Source: Moniliophthora roreri (taxonomy: Eukaryota; Basidiomycota; Agaricomycetes; Agaricales; Marasmiaceae). From it: a stretch of DNA of 64,000 nucleotides. Numbering within the stretch: the first letter of the stretch is position 1; each line of letters opens with the position of its first letter. This document shows positions 10,857-21,462 of this stretch, in pieces. Position numbers and translations under genes: made by a program. Under the pieces are notes generated by a model. That model was not told the DNA's origin, did not search any database, and was given only the letters and a program-made list of their open reading frames with translations. The stretch is from NCBI GenBank assembly GCA_001466705.2, contig LATX02000228.1, positions 1 to 64,000 of the forward strand, written 5' to 3'.

Positions 10857-11050
10857 TTTTTATCGATAAAAGGCTATAGGAAAGGAGGGCGTAAGTGCTG
10901 GTATGACTTTTAGGTGTATGGAGCCTTTATCGACAAGAATGCTAATGAATCCTCATACGTTTGGTCAACGGTGTTTCCTTCATGTCATCCGGTCTCATCA
11001 CCCGGACTGACGTAGCTGTAAACGGTATTTACAAAATCTGATTGCAAATG
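10857..11050 (-). other. copia 5' leader, copy 1
   Basis: Non-coding sequence upstream of the gag ATG at 10856. It contains cgataaaggctc-like inverted words (atcgataaaaggct and gcctttatcgac) that could pair into a hairpin of about 10 bp. The same leader occurs at 13236-13429. It ends at the gap at 11051. Confidence 0.6.
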
Positions 11051-11051
11051 N
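11051..11051. other. Assembly gap
   Basis: Leader sequence is joined directly to mid-gag sequence (equivalent to about 9536 onward), so the join is not contiguous. Confidence 0.95.
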
Positions 11052-11422
11052 GCTGTTTGCCTTTGTTCCCTTTATTCCCAGAGTTCTGGTTTTGATTATT
11101 TGGTTTACCAGAATTTGGATTAGGATTGCGAGGACGGAACTTCTTCTGTCCATTCCAGTTCGGGCTTTGTCCGGTGTATCGTTGAACACCAGAGATCCGA
11201 GTGGCGTAAGCTGCAACTCCATCCATATGTCGCCTATTATATTCTTGTTTGATGAAGGGGAGGATATTGTCGAAGGTAAGATCCTTCCCTTTGTTGGAGA
11301 CAAACATCTGGGTCTTAACTCCTTCATATGACTTGGGAAGAGAGTTAAGAAGGAACATTGCCTGGAAATTGGAGGGAACGGGGAAATCGTTCTCAGACAA
11401 TTTCGCAACACATTGTCTGATG
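11052..11422 (-). pseudogene. copia gag fragment, copy 2
   Basis: Encodes the second half of copia Gag plus the start of the Lys/Asn linker, in frame from about 11400 leftwards (NDFPVPSNFQAMFLL through GQKKFRPRNPNPN). It is bounded by gaps on both sides and matches 11149-11697 and 9594-9990 closely. No start codon is present. Confidence 0.7.
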
Positions 11423-11423
11423 N
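11423..11423. other. Assembly gap with flanking repeat
   Basis: 11149-11422 recurs as 11424-11697, near identical. Confidence 0.95.
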
Positions 11424-12016
11424 TCCATTCCAGTTCGGGCTTTGTCCGGTGTATCGTTGGACACCAGAGATCCGAGTGGCGTAAGCAGCAACCCCATCCA
11501 TGTGTCGCCTATTATATTCTTGTTTGATGAAGGGGAGGATATTGTCGAAGGTAAGATCCTTCCCTTTGTTGGAGACAAACATCTGGGTCTTAACTCCTTC
11601 ATATGACTTGGGAAGAGAGTTAAGAAGGAACATTGCCTGGAAATTGGAGGGAACGGGGAAATCGTTCTCAGACAATTTCGCAACACATTGTCTGATGAGA
11701 TTGGCGCTATGATCGGGATTTTGACCTTCGGCAGTGCGTGCCATGACAAGGCCTTGGAAAAAGGTAAAAATTTCCGGAAGGCTTGGAATGTCATATTCAG
11801 CTTTCAAGGCGTCCCATGTTTCTTTAGCAGTATCTTTGATAATCCACTGCAAAGTAGGACTTAATTTAAGCTGAAAAAGGCCAAGGGCTTGGGCATTGGA
11901 GGTTTTCCATTCTTTGACGACTTCCATGTCAGGGGTGACGGTAGTAGCACCTTCACCAGTAGTCACAGGCATTGTATTGGTAAGGGCATAAGCCGCTTTA
12001 GCCAAATTGAGATATG
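11424..12016 (-). pseudogene. copia gag fragment, copy 3
   Basis: Covers Gag from YLNLAKAAYAL to the end of the structured part, in one frame on the minus strand. It has a codon-level variant (TGEGATTVTP instead of TGDTTVTP) that separates it from the copy starting at 10856, so at least two different genomic copies feed this assembly. Confidence 0.7.
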
Positions 12017-12017
12017 N
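12017..12017. other. Assembly gap with flanking repeat
   Basis: Text after the N restarts at the equivalent of 11622. Confidence 0.95.
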
Positions 12018-12586
12018 AAGAAGGAACATTGCCTGGAAATTGGAGGGAACGGGGAAATCGTTCTCAGACAATTTCGCAACACATTGTCTGATGAGATTGG
12101 CACTATGATCGGGATTTTGACCTTCGGCAGATATTCAGCTTTCAATGCGTCCCATGTTTCTTTAGCAGTATCTTTGATAATCCACTGCAAAGTAGGACTC
12201 AATTTAAGCTGAAAAAGGCCAAGAGCTTGGGCGTTGGAGGTTTTCCATTCTTTGACGACTTCCATGTCAGGGGTGACGGTAGTAGCACCTTCACCAGTAG
12301 TCACAGGCATTGTATTGGTAAGGGCATAAGCCGCTTTAGCCAAATTGAGATATGCCAAGACTTTGCGCTTCCATTCTCTGAAGTCGTCACCATTAAAGAT
12401 TGGAACAACCGATAATCCCGATGTATTGCCAACAGAAGTATCAAAAACTTGAACTGGTTCAAGTAATTCCAAAGGATGGTAACTGTAAACCGGAATGCCG
12501 ACCCCATCATCCGAGTTTCGAATTCGGACAGTTGTTGGGTCAACAAGAGAGACTTGGGGGATGCGAGATTGATTGGAGTTAGACAT
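12018..12586 (-). pseudogene. copia gag 5' part, copy 4, with 58-bp deletion
   Basis: Starts at ATG 12586 (MSNSNQSRIPQ) and follows Gag to LKAEY. There, at 12130/12131, 58 bp corresponding to 11735-11792 are missing. The deletion shifts the frame, so this copy cannot make Gag. Because the deletion is internal and not at an N, it is a genuine sequence variant rather than a scaffolding effect. Confidence 0.75.
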
Positions 12587-12672
12587 TGTTATCGATAAAA
12601 GGCTATAGGAAAGGAGGGTGTAAGTGCTGGTTTGACTTTTAGGTATATGGAGCCTTTATCGACAAGAATGCT

Positions 12673-12673
12673 N
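12673..12673. other. Assembly gap
   Basis: The leader upstream of copy 4 is cut and joined to mid-gag sequence of another copy. Confidence 0.95.
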
Positions 12674-13235
12674 ATTGTCTGATGAGATTGGTGCTATGAT
12701 CGGGATTTTGGCCTTTGGCAGTGCGTGCCATGACGAGACCTTGGAAGAAGGTGAATATTTCTGGAAGGCTTGGTACGTCATATTCAGCTTTCAAAGCATC
12801 CTATGTTCCTTTAGCAGTATCTTTAATAATCCACTGCAAAGTAGGACTCAATTTAAGCTGAAAAAGGCCAAGAGCTTGGGCGTTGGAGGTTTTCCATTCT
12901 TTGACGACTTCCATGTCAGGGGTGACGGTAGTAGCACCTTCACCAGTAGTCACAGGCATTGTATTGGTAAGGGCATAAGCCGCTTTAGCCAAGTTGAGAT
13001 ATGCCAAGACTTTACGCTTCCATTCTCTGAAGTCGTCACCATTAAAGATTGGAACAACCGATAATCCCGATGTATTGCCAACAGAAGTATCAAAAACTTG
13101 AACTGGTTCAAGTAATTCCAAGGGATGGTAACTGTAAACCGGAATGCCGACCCCATCATCCGAATTTCGAATTCGGACAGTTGTTGGGTCAACAAGAGAG
13201 ACTTGGGGAATACGAGATTGATTGGAGTTAGACAT
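12674..13235 (-). pseudogene. copia gag 5' part, copy 5
   Basis: ATG at 13235 with the same N-terminus as copy 4. The frame is open to about 12801 and then meets a stop at a GATG-to-TAGG type change (ctatgttcc on the plus strand), so it is broken near TAKGT. It is cut by the gap at 12673. Together with the starts at 10856 and 12586 this is the third gag start in 2.4 kb. Confidence 0.7.
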
Positions 13236-13486
13236 TGTTATCGATAAAAGGCTATAGGAAAGGAGGGCGTAAGTGCTGGTATGACTTTTAGGTGTATGGA
13301 GCCTTTATCGACAAGAATGCTAATGAATCCTCATACGTTTGGTCAACGGTGTTTCCTTCATGTCATCCGGTCTCATCACCCGGACTGACGTAGCTGTAAA
13401 CGGTATTTACAAAATCTGATTGCAAATGAAAGTCTAAATAAGGTTTGATTTTAAGGATCCTGATCCGCCAGATCCATCAAATCCTT
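13236..13486 (-). other. copia 5' leader, copy with longest extent
   Basis: Same leader as 10857-11050, extending about 60 bp further toward the missing LTR (aaggatttgatggatctgg on the minus strand). No TGG-type primer site could be assigned because the sequence ends at the gap at 13487. Confidence 0.5.
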
Positions 13487-13487
13487 N
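13487..13487. other. Assembly gap between copia and the host gene island
   Basis: Sequence on the right is not copia-like, so the copia 5' LTR and the true junction are missing. Confidence 0.95.
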
Positions 13488-15700
13488 AGAGCCACCATGG
13501 ATGCGACTGAATACCTGATGCAGATTCGATTCTCAATGACTGAAAATAAAAGTAACCAGTCAGTTTATTAAATATATGGATAAAGTAGAGCACACACACC
13601 TTTAATCCCTTCAAAATACCCAACTCTTAGCGCAATTGCATCCAAGGCCCGAATATTGAGTGTCAATCGTCCATGTTGGGCTGGTCGCTGCGAGATGTAA
13701 GGCTGGGCTTCGAGATATGTTCCCGGTCATTGCCGAGTACTATACAGCTGAAAATCTTCAAGGTTCAAGCCACCGGCAACGACCGAAAACAGTGCACCGG
13801 AAGCAGCCAAGGCATAGAAACACTGATAATGAGACTGGATCTGTAAAATAGTGAATAACACGTACCTTAGACTCCAAGAAATGAAGTTCGATGCAACATA
13901 GGATGCAGGCGATGAAATAAGGAAGTTTCGCTTGTGATTGCTGGCTGTCAAGGGCTATTCATAGATGAGCGCTGGGGTTGTATTAACCGGGGTCAAATGA
14001 TAATGAGTCCGGTATCCGGAGTAGGGGAGCTGAGTACCAATGATAATGAGCCTAGGTCAAACAGAATGATAAATCGTACGTGCCTAGGAACCGAAGAAAC
14101 ATCAAAGATCGAATAATAATTTGCACACTGAGGGTGAATGATAATGAGACGGAATCTACCAAAACTGGCAATCAGGACGTGCCCACCCTGATAATTATGC
14201 ACACTTACCAATGAACAGCAGTGGGGCCATAGGGGTGTGATCATGATTAGACAGTGTACTAGAGATACCAATAAATAGATCAGCGAACAAATGGGAGGAT
14301 AGAGGACAATGCTGTACATGGGAGAAGGGAAGGAGAATAATAAAGGTACCCTGACACGGCAATGATGTGCGGTGGTTAGGGTGCGCATTATAACGTGTCG
14401 GGGTTGCAAAGCTGGGGCGAATTATATAAAATCTACATGGACTGCTCAAGGATAAGTTCCATGGATAAACGGTGAAACCTTGTAAGCTATGGATGTAAGC
14501 TACTGAATACTTGTGAGACGAAGTATCCAAGAATAATGTGTCTTGGAGAGACACAATACAATCCTCTGACAGCGGAAGGAACTATACATGAATTCTACAT
14601 GTGTTCTACTGTATTGTGCATGAGGCTACAATACTCCTACTGGATGAGAGAGCACTCCTATGACTATAGTGCAAGCTCTGGAGAAGCTCAGGAACATACT
14701 TTGTAAGTTCCGTAGTTGATCACAGACGCAAGTAATACATTAACTAGTGTTCCTAATGTTCCTAGTTTAGTATAGTACAGGTACAGTGCTTCAACAGCTT
14801 TTCATCAGCGAAGCACGCTACTTGTACAGTACTGTAGGATCAGGAAGGTGGATATTCATGGTCCTGTGCAGCTGTCTGACGGAGAGTATTTGATCTTCCG
14901 CCTCTTGTATCGTCGGATATACCTTAAGATGAGTGCAAAATAAACTGGTTCACCTCCTTCCACCTAATTCCACTTACTTGCTTCCATCCTCATGCAGTAA
15001 AAATTGACATATGAACAGCTGTGAGTTCGTTCATCCCTGTGGCGACTATGCTCCTCCGGCCATATTGTTTCTACTTTTCAAAGGGTTGAATTAATAGGAG
15101 ATGTATAACGAACACAATCATTTCATCAGGGGTTCCTGTTACAGGGCCATTCCAATTCGGGCAGCTCCCAGTACTAGCATTCACGAAGCACCGCGATGTT
15201 GCGCAGCACACTTGAGACAGCTTCTCAGGAAAGACTCTCCCCATCAGGTAAAATCAAAGTTCCAAAATCTGCAGAAATGCAAATCGTGAAGAGAGCGCCG
15301 GTAGCACGCATATTACTCCAGTAATCTTCCCCAGGACAATTTCCGGAGATAGCCATCTGCACGCATAAGCCACAGCTCGCTGACCTCCGTGAACTCGTGA
15401 AGCTGAACCCTGAATGTCGCGTGAAGTGAGTACTCATCAGCCCATCCTCAAGTATTTATTCAGTGACTGTCGATTGTGCTGAATCGGCCATATGCACGTT
15501 GCATGATATGTTAAATGGATCTCTCTTTCAGAATGGGAGCGAACACGAAACGCCATCACCTGGGACCTTAGCGATGTCAGCGATAAAGAACAATCTGGAT
15601 TGGACTCGACAGACTTGGGAGTATTGAATGAACTGAGAGCAGAATGCGACAACCGGACACCGCAGATTTTGTTGGCATAGTGTCATCATGCATCGGATGC
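13488..15700. other. Stretch without a supported gene
   Basis: No convincing gene. A minus-strand frame at 13727-13951 (SPASYVASNFISWSLR, then after a possible intron IQSHYQCFYALAASGALFS) could be a remnant of a membrane protein, but it lacks a start and partner exons. Other frames are short. CpG density looks like the host gene regions, unlike 44-60 kb. Confidence 0.5.
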
Positions 15701-15731
15701 ATTGAGCAGGGCAGTAGCCTACCCTACTGCC
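15701..15731 (+). repeat. 31-bp palindromic direct repeat, left copy
   Basis: attgagcagggcagtagc followed by ctaccctactgcc; ggcagtag and ctactgcc form a perfect 8-bp stem with a 6-base loop. The right copy lies at 18470-18500 in the same orientation, differing at one base. Confidence 0.8.
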
Positions 15732-15737
15732 TCTACA

Positions 15738-15895
15738 GTATATTCGCAATAGCTTTTGGGAAGACCCGAGCATCCGCTCGGCTAGCAAAATCTGTGACAT
15801 GTTACTTTACTTTGCAACTGCCTCGGCTGTACACCGCAGCGTATGGACATACTGTTGTGCCGGTTGAGACGCATAAAGAAAGTGGTATGGAAAAG
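15738..15895 (+). repeat. Inverted repeat flanking the MFS gene, left arm
   Basis: 158 bp whose reverse complement recurs at 18324-18466 with few substitutions and one 15-bp indel (around gcaaaatctgtgac). The arms enclose about 2.4 kb that contain exactly one gene, the MFS transporter. They could be two MITE copies or the termini of a larger mobile unit. Confidence 0.8.
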
Positions 15896-16125
15896 AGAAT
15901 CTGTTATTCGGTGGAGATGACATGATGGTACAGAACGGAGAAGTTTTCTGCATCAGTGTGACGAGATGATATTACACGGCAATTGCCAAAAAACCCTTCG
16001 GGCGGCTCGGAAATATGCGTCCACTGCCATCACTTCAGTTTGACCTGACCAGATTACGAAGATCTCACTAGCTTCCTTGTCGTTCCCCTCCATCATTACT
16101 TCCTTCATTTATCGACTGTTCTACC

Positions 16126-18061
16126 ATGCCAGATATTTCTCCAGAGCAGTATTACATTTATGGACACAAGAGATATCTAGTGGCACTTGGTCTCGCACTC
16201 ATTTTATTCATCTCTGCATTAGACTCCACGATTGGTTCGCGTTCTAGCTCATTAAGTCGAGACCATGCTCACTTTACCTGTTAGTGGCCGTTGCTCTTCC
16301 AACTATAGGAGCGGATTTCAATGACTATCAGCAGACAAGTTGGTTGGTAACGGCCTATCTTTTGACCTACACCGCGTTTCTTCCTATTGTGTCGAAATTC
16401 ACGGATATCTTGGGCAGAAAGCCAGTTCTCCTGGCATCGACAACCTTTTTCTTGGTGAGCTACTTCTCAGTGATGGACAGCGCAGAACATTGACTAGTTT
16501 TATGATCTAGCTATGGTCCGGAGCCTGTGGAGGCGCGAAGTCCATGGTTCAACTCATTGTATTCCGAGCATTACAAGGAGTCGGTGGATCCGCCATATAT
16601 TCTGGCGTTGTGGTGACCATCAGTACTATCGTTCCTCAGGTGAGTAGCTCGGAGAGGCCATAGAATGAGTCGCTGAACTAGTTCATAGGAATCGATTGCC
16701 TCCTATACCTCTATCATCGGTGCGACCTTTGCCATTAGTAGTGTATCTGGTCCTCTGATTGGCGGCGCCATCGTTGAACATACTCACTGGGGTAACAAAT
16801 TTTCTGAGGTCGCCCGAGTGAAAGCTGACAATTTCTCGACAGGATGGATTTTCTTTATCAATCTTCCCATCGGAGCCATCGGGACTGCATTATTACTCTA
16901 CGCATTAAGTGATCCCGACATGGGACCGATGAACCTTGAAGTGCTCCGCCAACGGATTGACTGGATAGGTAGTTCCCTTCTACTCTCTGCTAGTGTCCTC
17001 CTTGCGTTTTCGGTAAGCTCCTTCAGAAATCCCATTCGCTGCTATCTGCAACTGACGACTGATTCCAGCTACAAGTTGGAGGTACGGATGGATATCCATG
17101 GATGTCTGCGAAGGTTCTTGCGCCCCTTATCTTATCATTCTGCATCCTACCCATTTTTGCTTACGTCGAGACCCGGCACCCCGAACCCATCGTACCTCTC
17201 CGACTCTTCAAGATACGCAATGTCACTTTCATCCTCATATTTACCCTTGCTTTGGGTGCAGGGCTTTACACGCATACCATTTTCCTTCCTCAGCGAATGC
17301 AGGTCGTGGACAGTTTATCGCCGATTGCTGCCGGTGTACGAATGCTCCCGCTGTTACTGCTTCTCGGATTCCTCAGCCCGTTCGCAGGTGCTTCTGTGAT
17401 GATAATGAAGAGTTACAGACCCCTGATGTGGATATCAGCATCAGTCGGATCCGTTGGAGCTGGTATGCTGTCAACGCTTGCCCTACCAACCAATTTCTCG
17501 CAGGTGTACGGATTCGAAACGCTTGTCGGTTTCTCGATAGGAGTCACCATCACCGTATCAACCATCATCATTCAATTCTGCGTGGAAAGGAGAGACCTTG
17601 CAGCAGCAACTGGTTTCCAATCATTCATCCGACAACTTGGAGGGTTGGTTGCGATAGCAGTTTCGACTGCTATCCTTAATGACTCGGTAGACAACTCACT
17701 TCGGTCAAACATGCAGCTGGCCAGTTCTCCGGCGCTTCTCGAAGGAGTGTTAAAGAGCCCAACCAGTGTTCTACCTTCGTTGGATCCAGCTTTGAGCTCA
17801 TTCATACGGGACGCGTATAGTAAAGGTTTTTCCAAGATCTTCATTCAGGCAGCGGCATGGCTGGCTGTCGGTGCACTCGCCACGTTTGGCCTAAAGCACC
17901 AACTCCCTGCCGCCCTCTTGGCAACCAAATCTGGCCATGAAAGCCCCGGGCCTGACATGGAGGCGACGCATGGACTCGAAGTGGCAGTAGAGATGGAATA
18001 TTTACAGTCTAATGCATCCAGCTTGGCTGGAGAGAAGTATACAGGGCATCAGGTCTTATGA
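16126..18061 (+). CDS. MFS multidrug/toxin exporter, DHA2-type (14 TM)
   Basis: Six exons: 16126-16234, 16285-16454, 16511-16639, 16689-16791, 16843-17012, 17069-18061. They give 557 residues, the usual length of DHA2 proton antiporters of the plasma membrane or vacuole. Introns of 49-56 bp all have GT-AG. TM1 begins YLVALGLALILFI. Motif A is DILGRKP (residues 77-83), RALQGVGGS follows TM3/4, and the antiporter motif C-like GPLIGGA is at about 157-163. The remainder is a series of hydrophobic segments. Such transporters export drugs or secondary metabolites; the substrate cannot be read. No biosynthetic cluster is visible nearby. A diverged inverted repeat flanks the gene on both sides. All splice sites join in frame, so the gene looks intact. 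Confidence 0.88.
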
Positions 18062-18323
18062 TTCTCTTGTTCCTCGCCTCGGCAAAGTGGGGTCTAGATA
18101 TTATACTTACTTACTATGTGCAACTAATCCATCCTTAATTGTTCAATTTTCTTCGCAGTGGGAGGTTTGTTCAGCTTTGATTTTACAGTCAGACCGCCAC
18201 TGTGTGTTCTGGCGTACTAGAACATCCATCCATGCATACTATTGGGGTTACATCGGACACTCAATGGTAGAAGTGTTCACCATAGATGCCTACAATCATA
18301 GATTCTATGCTCTTGAACAGTCA

Positions 18324-18466
18324 CTTTTCCATATCACTTTCTTTACGCGTCTCAACCGGCACAACAGTATATCCATACGCTGCGGTGTACAGTCGAGGCA
18401 GTTGCAAAGTAAAGTAACATAGCCGAGCGGATGCTCGGGTCTTCCCAAAAGCTGTTGCGAATATAC
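18324..18466 (-). repeat. Inverted repeat flanking the MFS gene, right arm
   Basis: 143 bp, reverse complement of 15738-15895 (shared words include cgagcggatgctcgggtctt and ctcaaccggcacaacag). It begins about 260 bp after the MFS stop codon. Confidence 0.8.
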
Positions 18467-18469
18467 TCG

Positions 18470-18500
18470 ATTGAGCAGGGCAGTAGCCCACCCTACTGCC
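18470..18500 (+). repeat. 31-bp palindromic direct repeat, right copy
   Basis: Same orientation as 15701-15731 although it adjoins the inverted arm. Further gcagtag/ctactgc words follow to about 18550, giving a cluster of small stems. Confidence 0.8.
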
Positions 18501-18550
18501 GTAGAGGCAGTAGGATAGCAGTAGCCTTTGCCCTACGGCAATAGGGAGTC

Positions 18551-20257
18551 GGCATTTTCAGATCTGCGGAAATAGGCTTGGACAATCTCCGTACAGCAAA
18601 GACGAGTCCAGAGGAACTTCATTACGCCGGTCCACTAAGCTCTATGCCACACCAGATGCGTCTAGTCCACTCCCGAACAGTTTCACTATTTCATTGTCCA
18701 TCAGAGTATCCTTTAATCATAATGTTATTTAATCACGATAAGGACTAGGTCTCGAGTTCTCTGGGTACTTGTTTATCGCGGGCGCTCGGGGATACGAACT
18801 TGATGCGCGGCCTAAATAATGATAAATTCATTAAAATTGAATGGAGAAATCTAATGAACAATATTGAATTGAATGTGTCGAGACACCCCAGCGCATTCAG
18901 ACTTTGGTGATAACAAGGTGTTTCACCTCTCACAAAGGTAAAGTTCAAGATAACCAGATGGTCGGACTCTTCCAAAGTGAGACTGAATCCAACTGTACAA
19001 TTAGGCTTAGGTCAAAGGTAGTTGTGCTCAACCGGAAAGTCCGTGAAGGCCAATAGTCAATATGCAAGTGTCGCTAATGGACACTGGCAAGACGTTCATT
19101 GGTAGAGAAGCTAGAGTCTGTCGGCCCTGATGATGATAATCATGAACTAGATCGAGAAGGGTTCCACAATCAACCCACCGTTCAAGAACCAATTGACGCG
19201 TCTGTGTCAAGAGCCCTTGAACTTCGGTGTACGACACCAAACATCGTGTTGACAGAATGTCGAGCCCAGAATGATCTGAAGAACTCGTTATCCAGTGCAG
19301 GACATCCCGCCACAATGTCCAAATGTTTGAACGTTAGAATGGAAGGTATAAATCGATCATACCTTGATCAAGCTGCCCGCGGACCAAGTGAACTGCGTAG
19401 TTTCCCCCAGAGATGACTCTGCGAGTGGAGGATAAGAAAGAACGAATACATTCATCGAAACCTACCGATGCTTGAGAATCACAGACGTTTCTACGCACTC
19501 TACATCGTATGCCCCCTGCCTCCATAGGTCCAGGAGAGATGAGTAAGCCTTGAACCCGTTTCGAATAAGAGGAGATCGGAACGAGTGTAATAGTACGCGT
19601 CGAATACTGCCAAGTTCGCGTATCCAGGATTCATCGTGCCCTCTCGTACGATTGGTAGCCTCCTGTTCGGTAGGACTAAGGTTTTCAATAACAATCCGGA
19701 TTCTTGTGCGCCGCGTGTAATGAAGGAGTCCTCTGAAGACAAGCGAATGGTGATAAAGGCATCCGAAGCGAGAACAACCAGCATCCACGCACTTTCAACA
19801 TAACATGCAATGACGCATCCTTTGCAAACGTTAACAGGGCATGAGTTTTGACGCGCTTCGGTCAAGGGTGACGAGCTGCTCCGCTTTAGGCTGTGCAACC
19901 GCTTTTTGAATCCCGTATTGAGAATCGGCGCGCCTTCCTCTGCTTTCCTTGGGTATATGACCTTACGATTCTGGTGAACTGTTCGCGAGCCAAGTTTCAA
20001 CCTGAAGCCTCGAGTAATTAATAAATATGTCCTTGTGAGGTTTTCTATCCTGATCTAGACGTCGGACATGAATTCTCCAGAATAACATCAGAATGAGGTT
20101 GCAGCTCTGCAGAAGAAAAAGAAAAGGGAAGAATGAGTCAATGACAGCATGAACAAGCGGCGGGCTAAGCGCTGTTGTGCTGTGGCTTAGTAATCTGCTT
20201 ACTTCTTGCCCTCGACCCCTCATCCACCAAAAACTGTTCATCTATTGACCAGAAGCC
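18551..20257 (-). other. Region with possible minus-strand gene, unresolved
   Basis: Minus-strand frames are open at 19028-19315 (WRDVLHWITSSSDHSGL, TLLDLVHDYHH), 19334-19525 and 19500-20000. A GT-AG intron of about 47 bp could join two of them near 19440-19490. Composition is protein-like in places and recalls F-box/LRR-type hypothetical proteins of mushrooms, but no motif is decisive and one junction fails. It could be a decayed gene. The rest of the stretch shows nothing recognisable. Confidence 0.25.
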
Positions 20258-20880
20258 ATGTCTGACGAAGAACAACGTGCCCCTGCAACCCAGGACGACA
20301 TCAAGGCAGAAGACGGCAACACCCCGATTAACGTTAAAGTGCGTTCTTGAACCTGCTTCCCTCCCCTTTGTAGATGCTGATCATCGGTTATATTTTCAAT
20401 GCACAGGTCGTCAGTTCGCAGGGGGATGAAGTCTTTTTCAAGATCAAACGGAGCACAAAGCTGAGCAAGCTCCAAGGAGCGTATGCTAGCAAAGTTGGAA
20501 AGGATGTGAATAGTATCCGGTACGTTGTCTTGCGTTCACCCTTTTTCGCAAGAACCGTTCTTTTCCTCTCAAAGGGACGCGTTCGAGTCCATTCTTGACC
20601 TATTTACGACGAATGCTCGTGATTAATTACTAAGAGACTATCCTCTTCCCCACAGGTTCTTATACGACGGTGCCAGAATATCAGAAACAGACACCCCTGC
20701 ATCATTGGACATGGAGGATAATGGTACGCGTCATTACATCACTCGCCACTCCTTGTGCTTACTCCCATACGTTCAGATACGATTGATGTCATGGTTGAGC
20801 GTGAGTGCCACCAGAATGTAATGTTTCTTGCCCAAGTACTAACGCCGTCTCCAGAGGTCGGAGGATGGTCATCCTGTTGA
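20258..20880 (+). CDS. SMT3: SUMO (small ubiquitin-like modifier) precursor
   Basis: Five exons (20258-20338, 20407-20519, 20656-20723, 20777-20800, 20855-20880) encode 103 residues. The acidic N-terminal tail carries IKAE at 15-18, a consensus psi-K-x-E acceptor site, so Lys16 could support poly-SUMO chains. The ubiquitin fold spans about 23-97 (EVFFKIKRSTKLSKLQGAY, FLYDGARI, DTIDVMVEQ). The mature C-terminus is the di-Gly at 98-99, followed by a four-residue propeptide WSSC that a Ulp-type protease must remove. SUMO is conjugated by E1 Aos1-Uba2 and E2 Ubc9, mainly in the nucleus. Length, splice sites and every core feature fit; the last two exons are only 24 and 26 nt. No close alternative. 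Confidence 0.96.
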
Positions 20881-21462
20881 TCATTTTCTGTTTTCGATTC
20901 TTGTGCACATTCTGATACTTGTACAATGTCATGTACTATCCATATCGCTATCTTATACGCGTTTCGAGTTCGTCACAGAGGTTCGGAAGTTTGTTGCGTC
21001 CCAGTTTGCGTTCCTGGAAGATGGCTTATGCCTAGAAGCAGAGATACCTCTGGGAGGGCCAGCATACAGAACAGGTCGATAGTGTGGGGTGACTGTAATC
21101 CAACTGTTGCAACCCTTCGAGGTTGGCATTCAGATGAGCAACGAACAGGCTGTATAACCGTAAGCCACGCTAGCTATCGAGCTAACGGCGTACGTTTCTT
21201 TGCCATGTTTTCCAGCCATCTGCTCACCTCAAAGTTCGATACAGCTATGATAAATATGTAAAGTTTGAACCGGAACTGACACGAGTCAAAAAGGCTTGTC
21301 ATGGTGAATGCTTTTGACATAAGATTGCCGTTGTAAACCCTTATTTTTGGACGCGAGGCTATTGATCAAGGTTGGTGGTCTCAAGTGTCCGGTTGAAATT
21401 GTTCATATTGACGACCTCTACAGTAACACTGCTCCTACTTGGAACAATCTAGCTCAGCCTAT
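20881..21462. other. Intergenic, convergent SUMO and hydrolase genes
   Basis: The two genes face each other, so this stretch should hold both 3' ends. No ORF with recognisable content and no strong repeat were seen. Confidence 0.5.

Larger units (their letters stand above)
4193..13487 (-). mobile_element. Ty1/copia element, interrupted by gypsy-1 and mis-assembled at its 5' half
   Basis: Minus-strand element. From right to left it has a 5' leader, a copia-type Gag, a basic Lys/Asn linker, a very long central region, protease (LDTAATNH), an integrase zinc-binding segment and a DDE integrase core. The coding then stops at the gypsy-1 insertion (4193); RT and RNase H should lie left of the window. 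Seven single-N gaps (8510, 9347, 9992, 11051, 11423, 12017, 12673) and the edge gap at 13487 produce repeated gag segments. No LTR is visible because the 5' end coincides with the gap at 13487. Confidence 0.85.

Noticed and set aside
8232..13235. Biological tandem array of copia gag units
   Set aside because: Almost every unit boundary is an N, and the repeats restart at arbitrary positions. This points to unmerged contig ends and pooled copies.
19500..20000. Antisense rRNA fragment suggested by ctctcgtacg and gtaggactaa words
   Set aside because: The surrounding bases do not follow conserved large-subunit rRNA sequence as I know it; only short chance words match.
20540..20600. tRNA-like B box (gttcgagtcc) inside a SUMO intron
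   Set aside because: No A box at the right distance and no cloverleaf; the sequence lies in a normally spliced intron.
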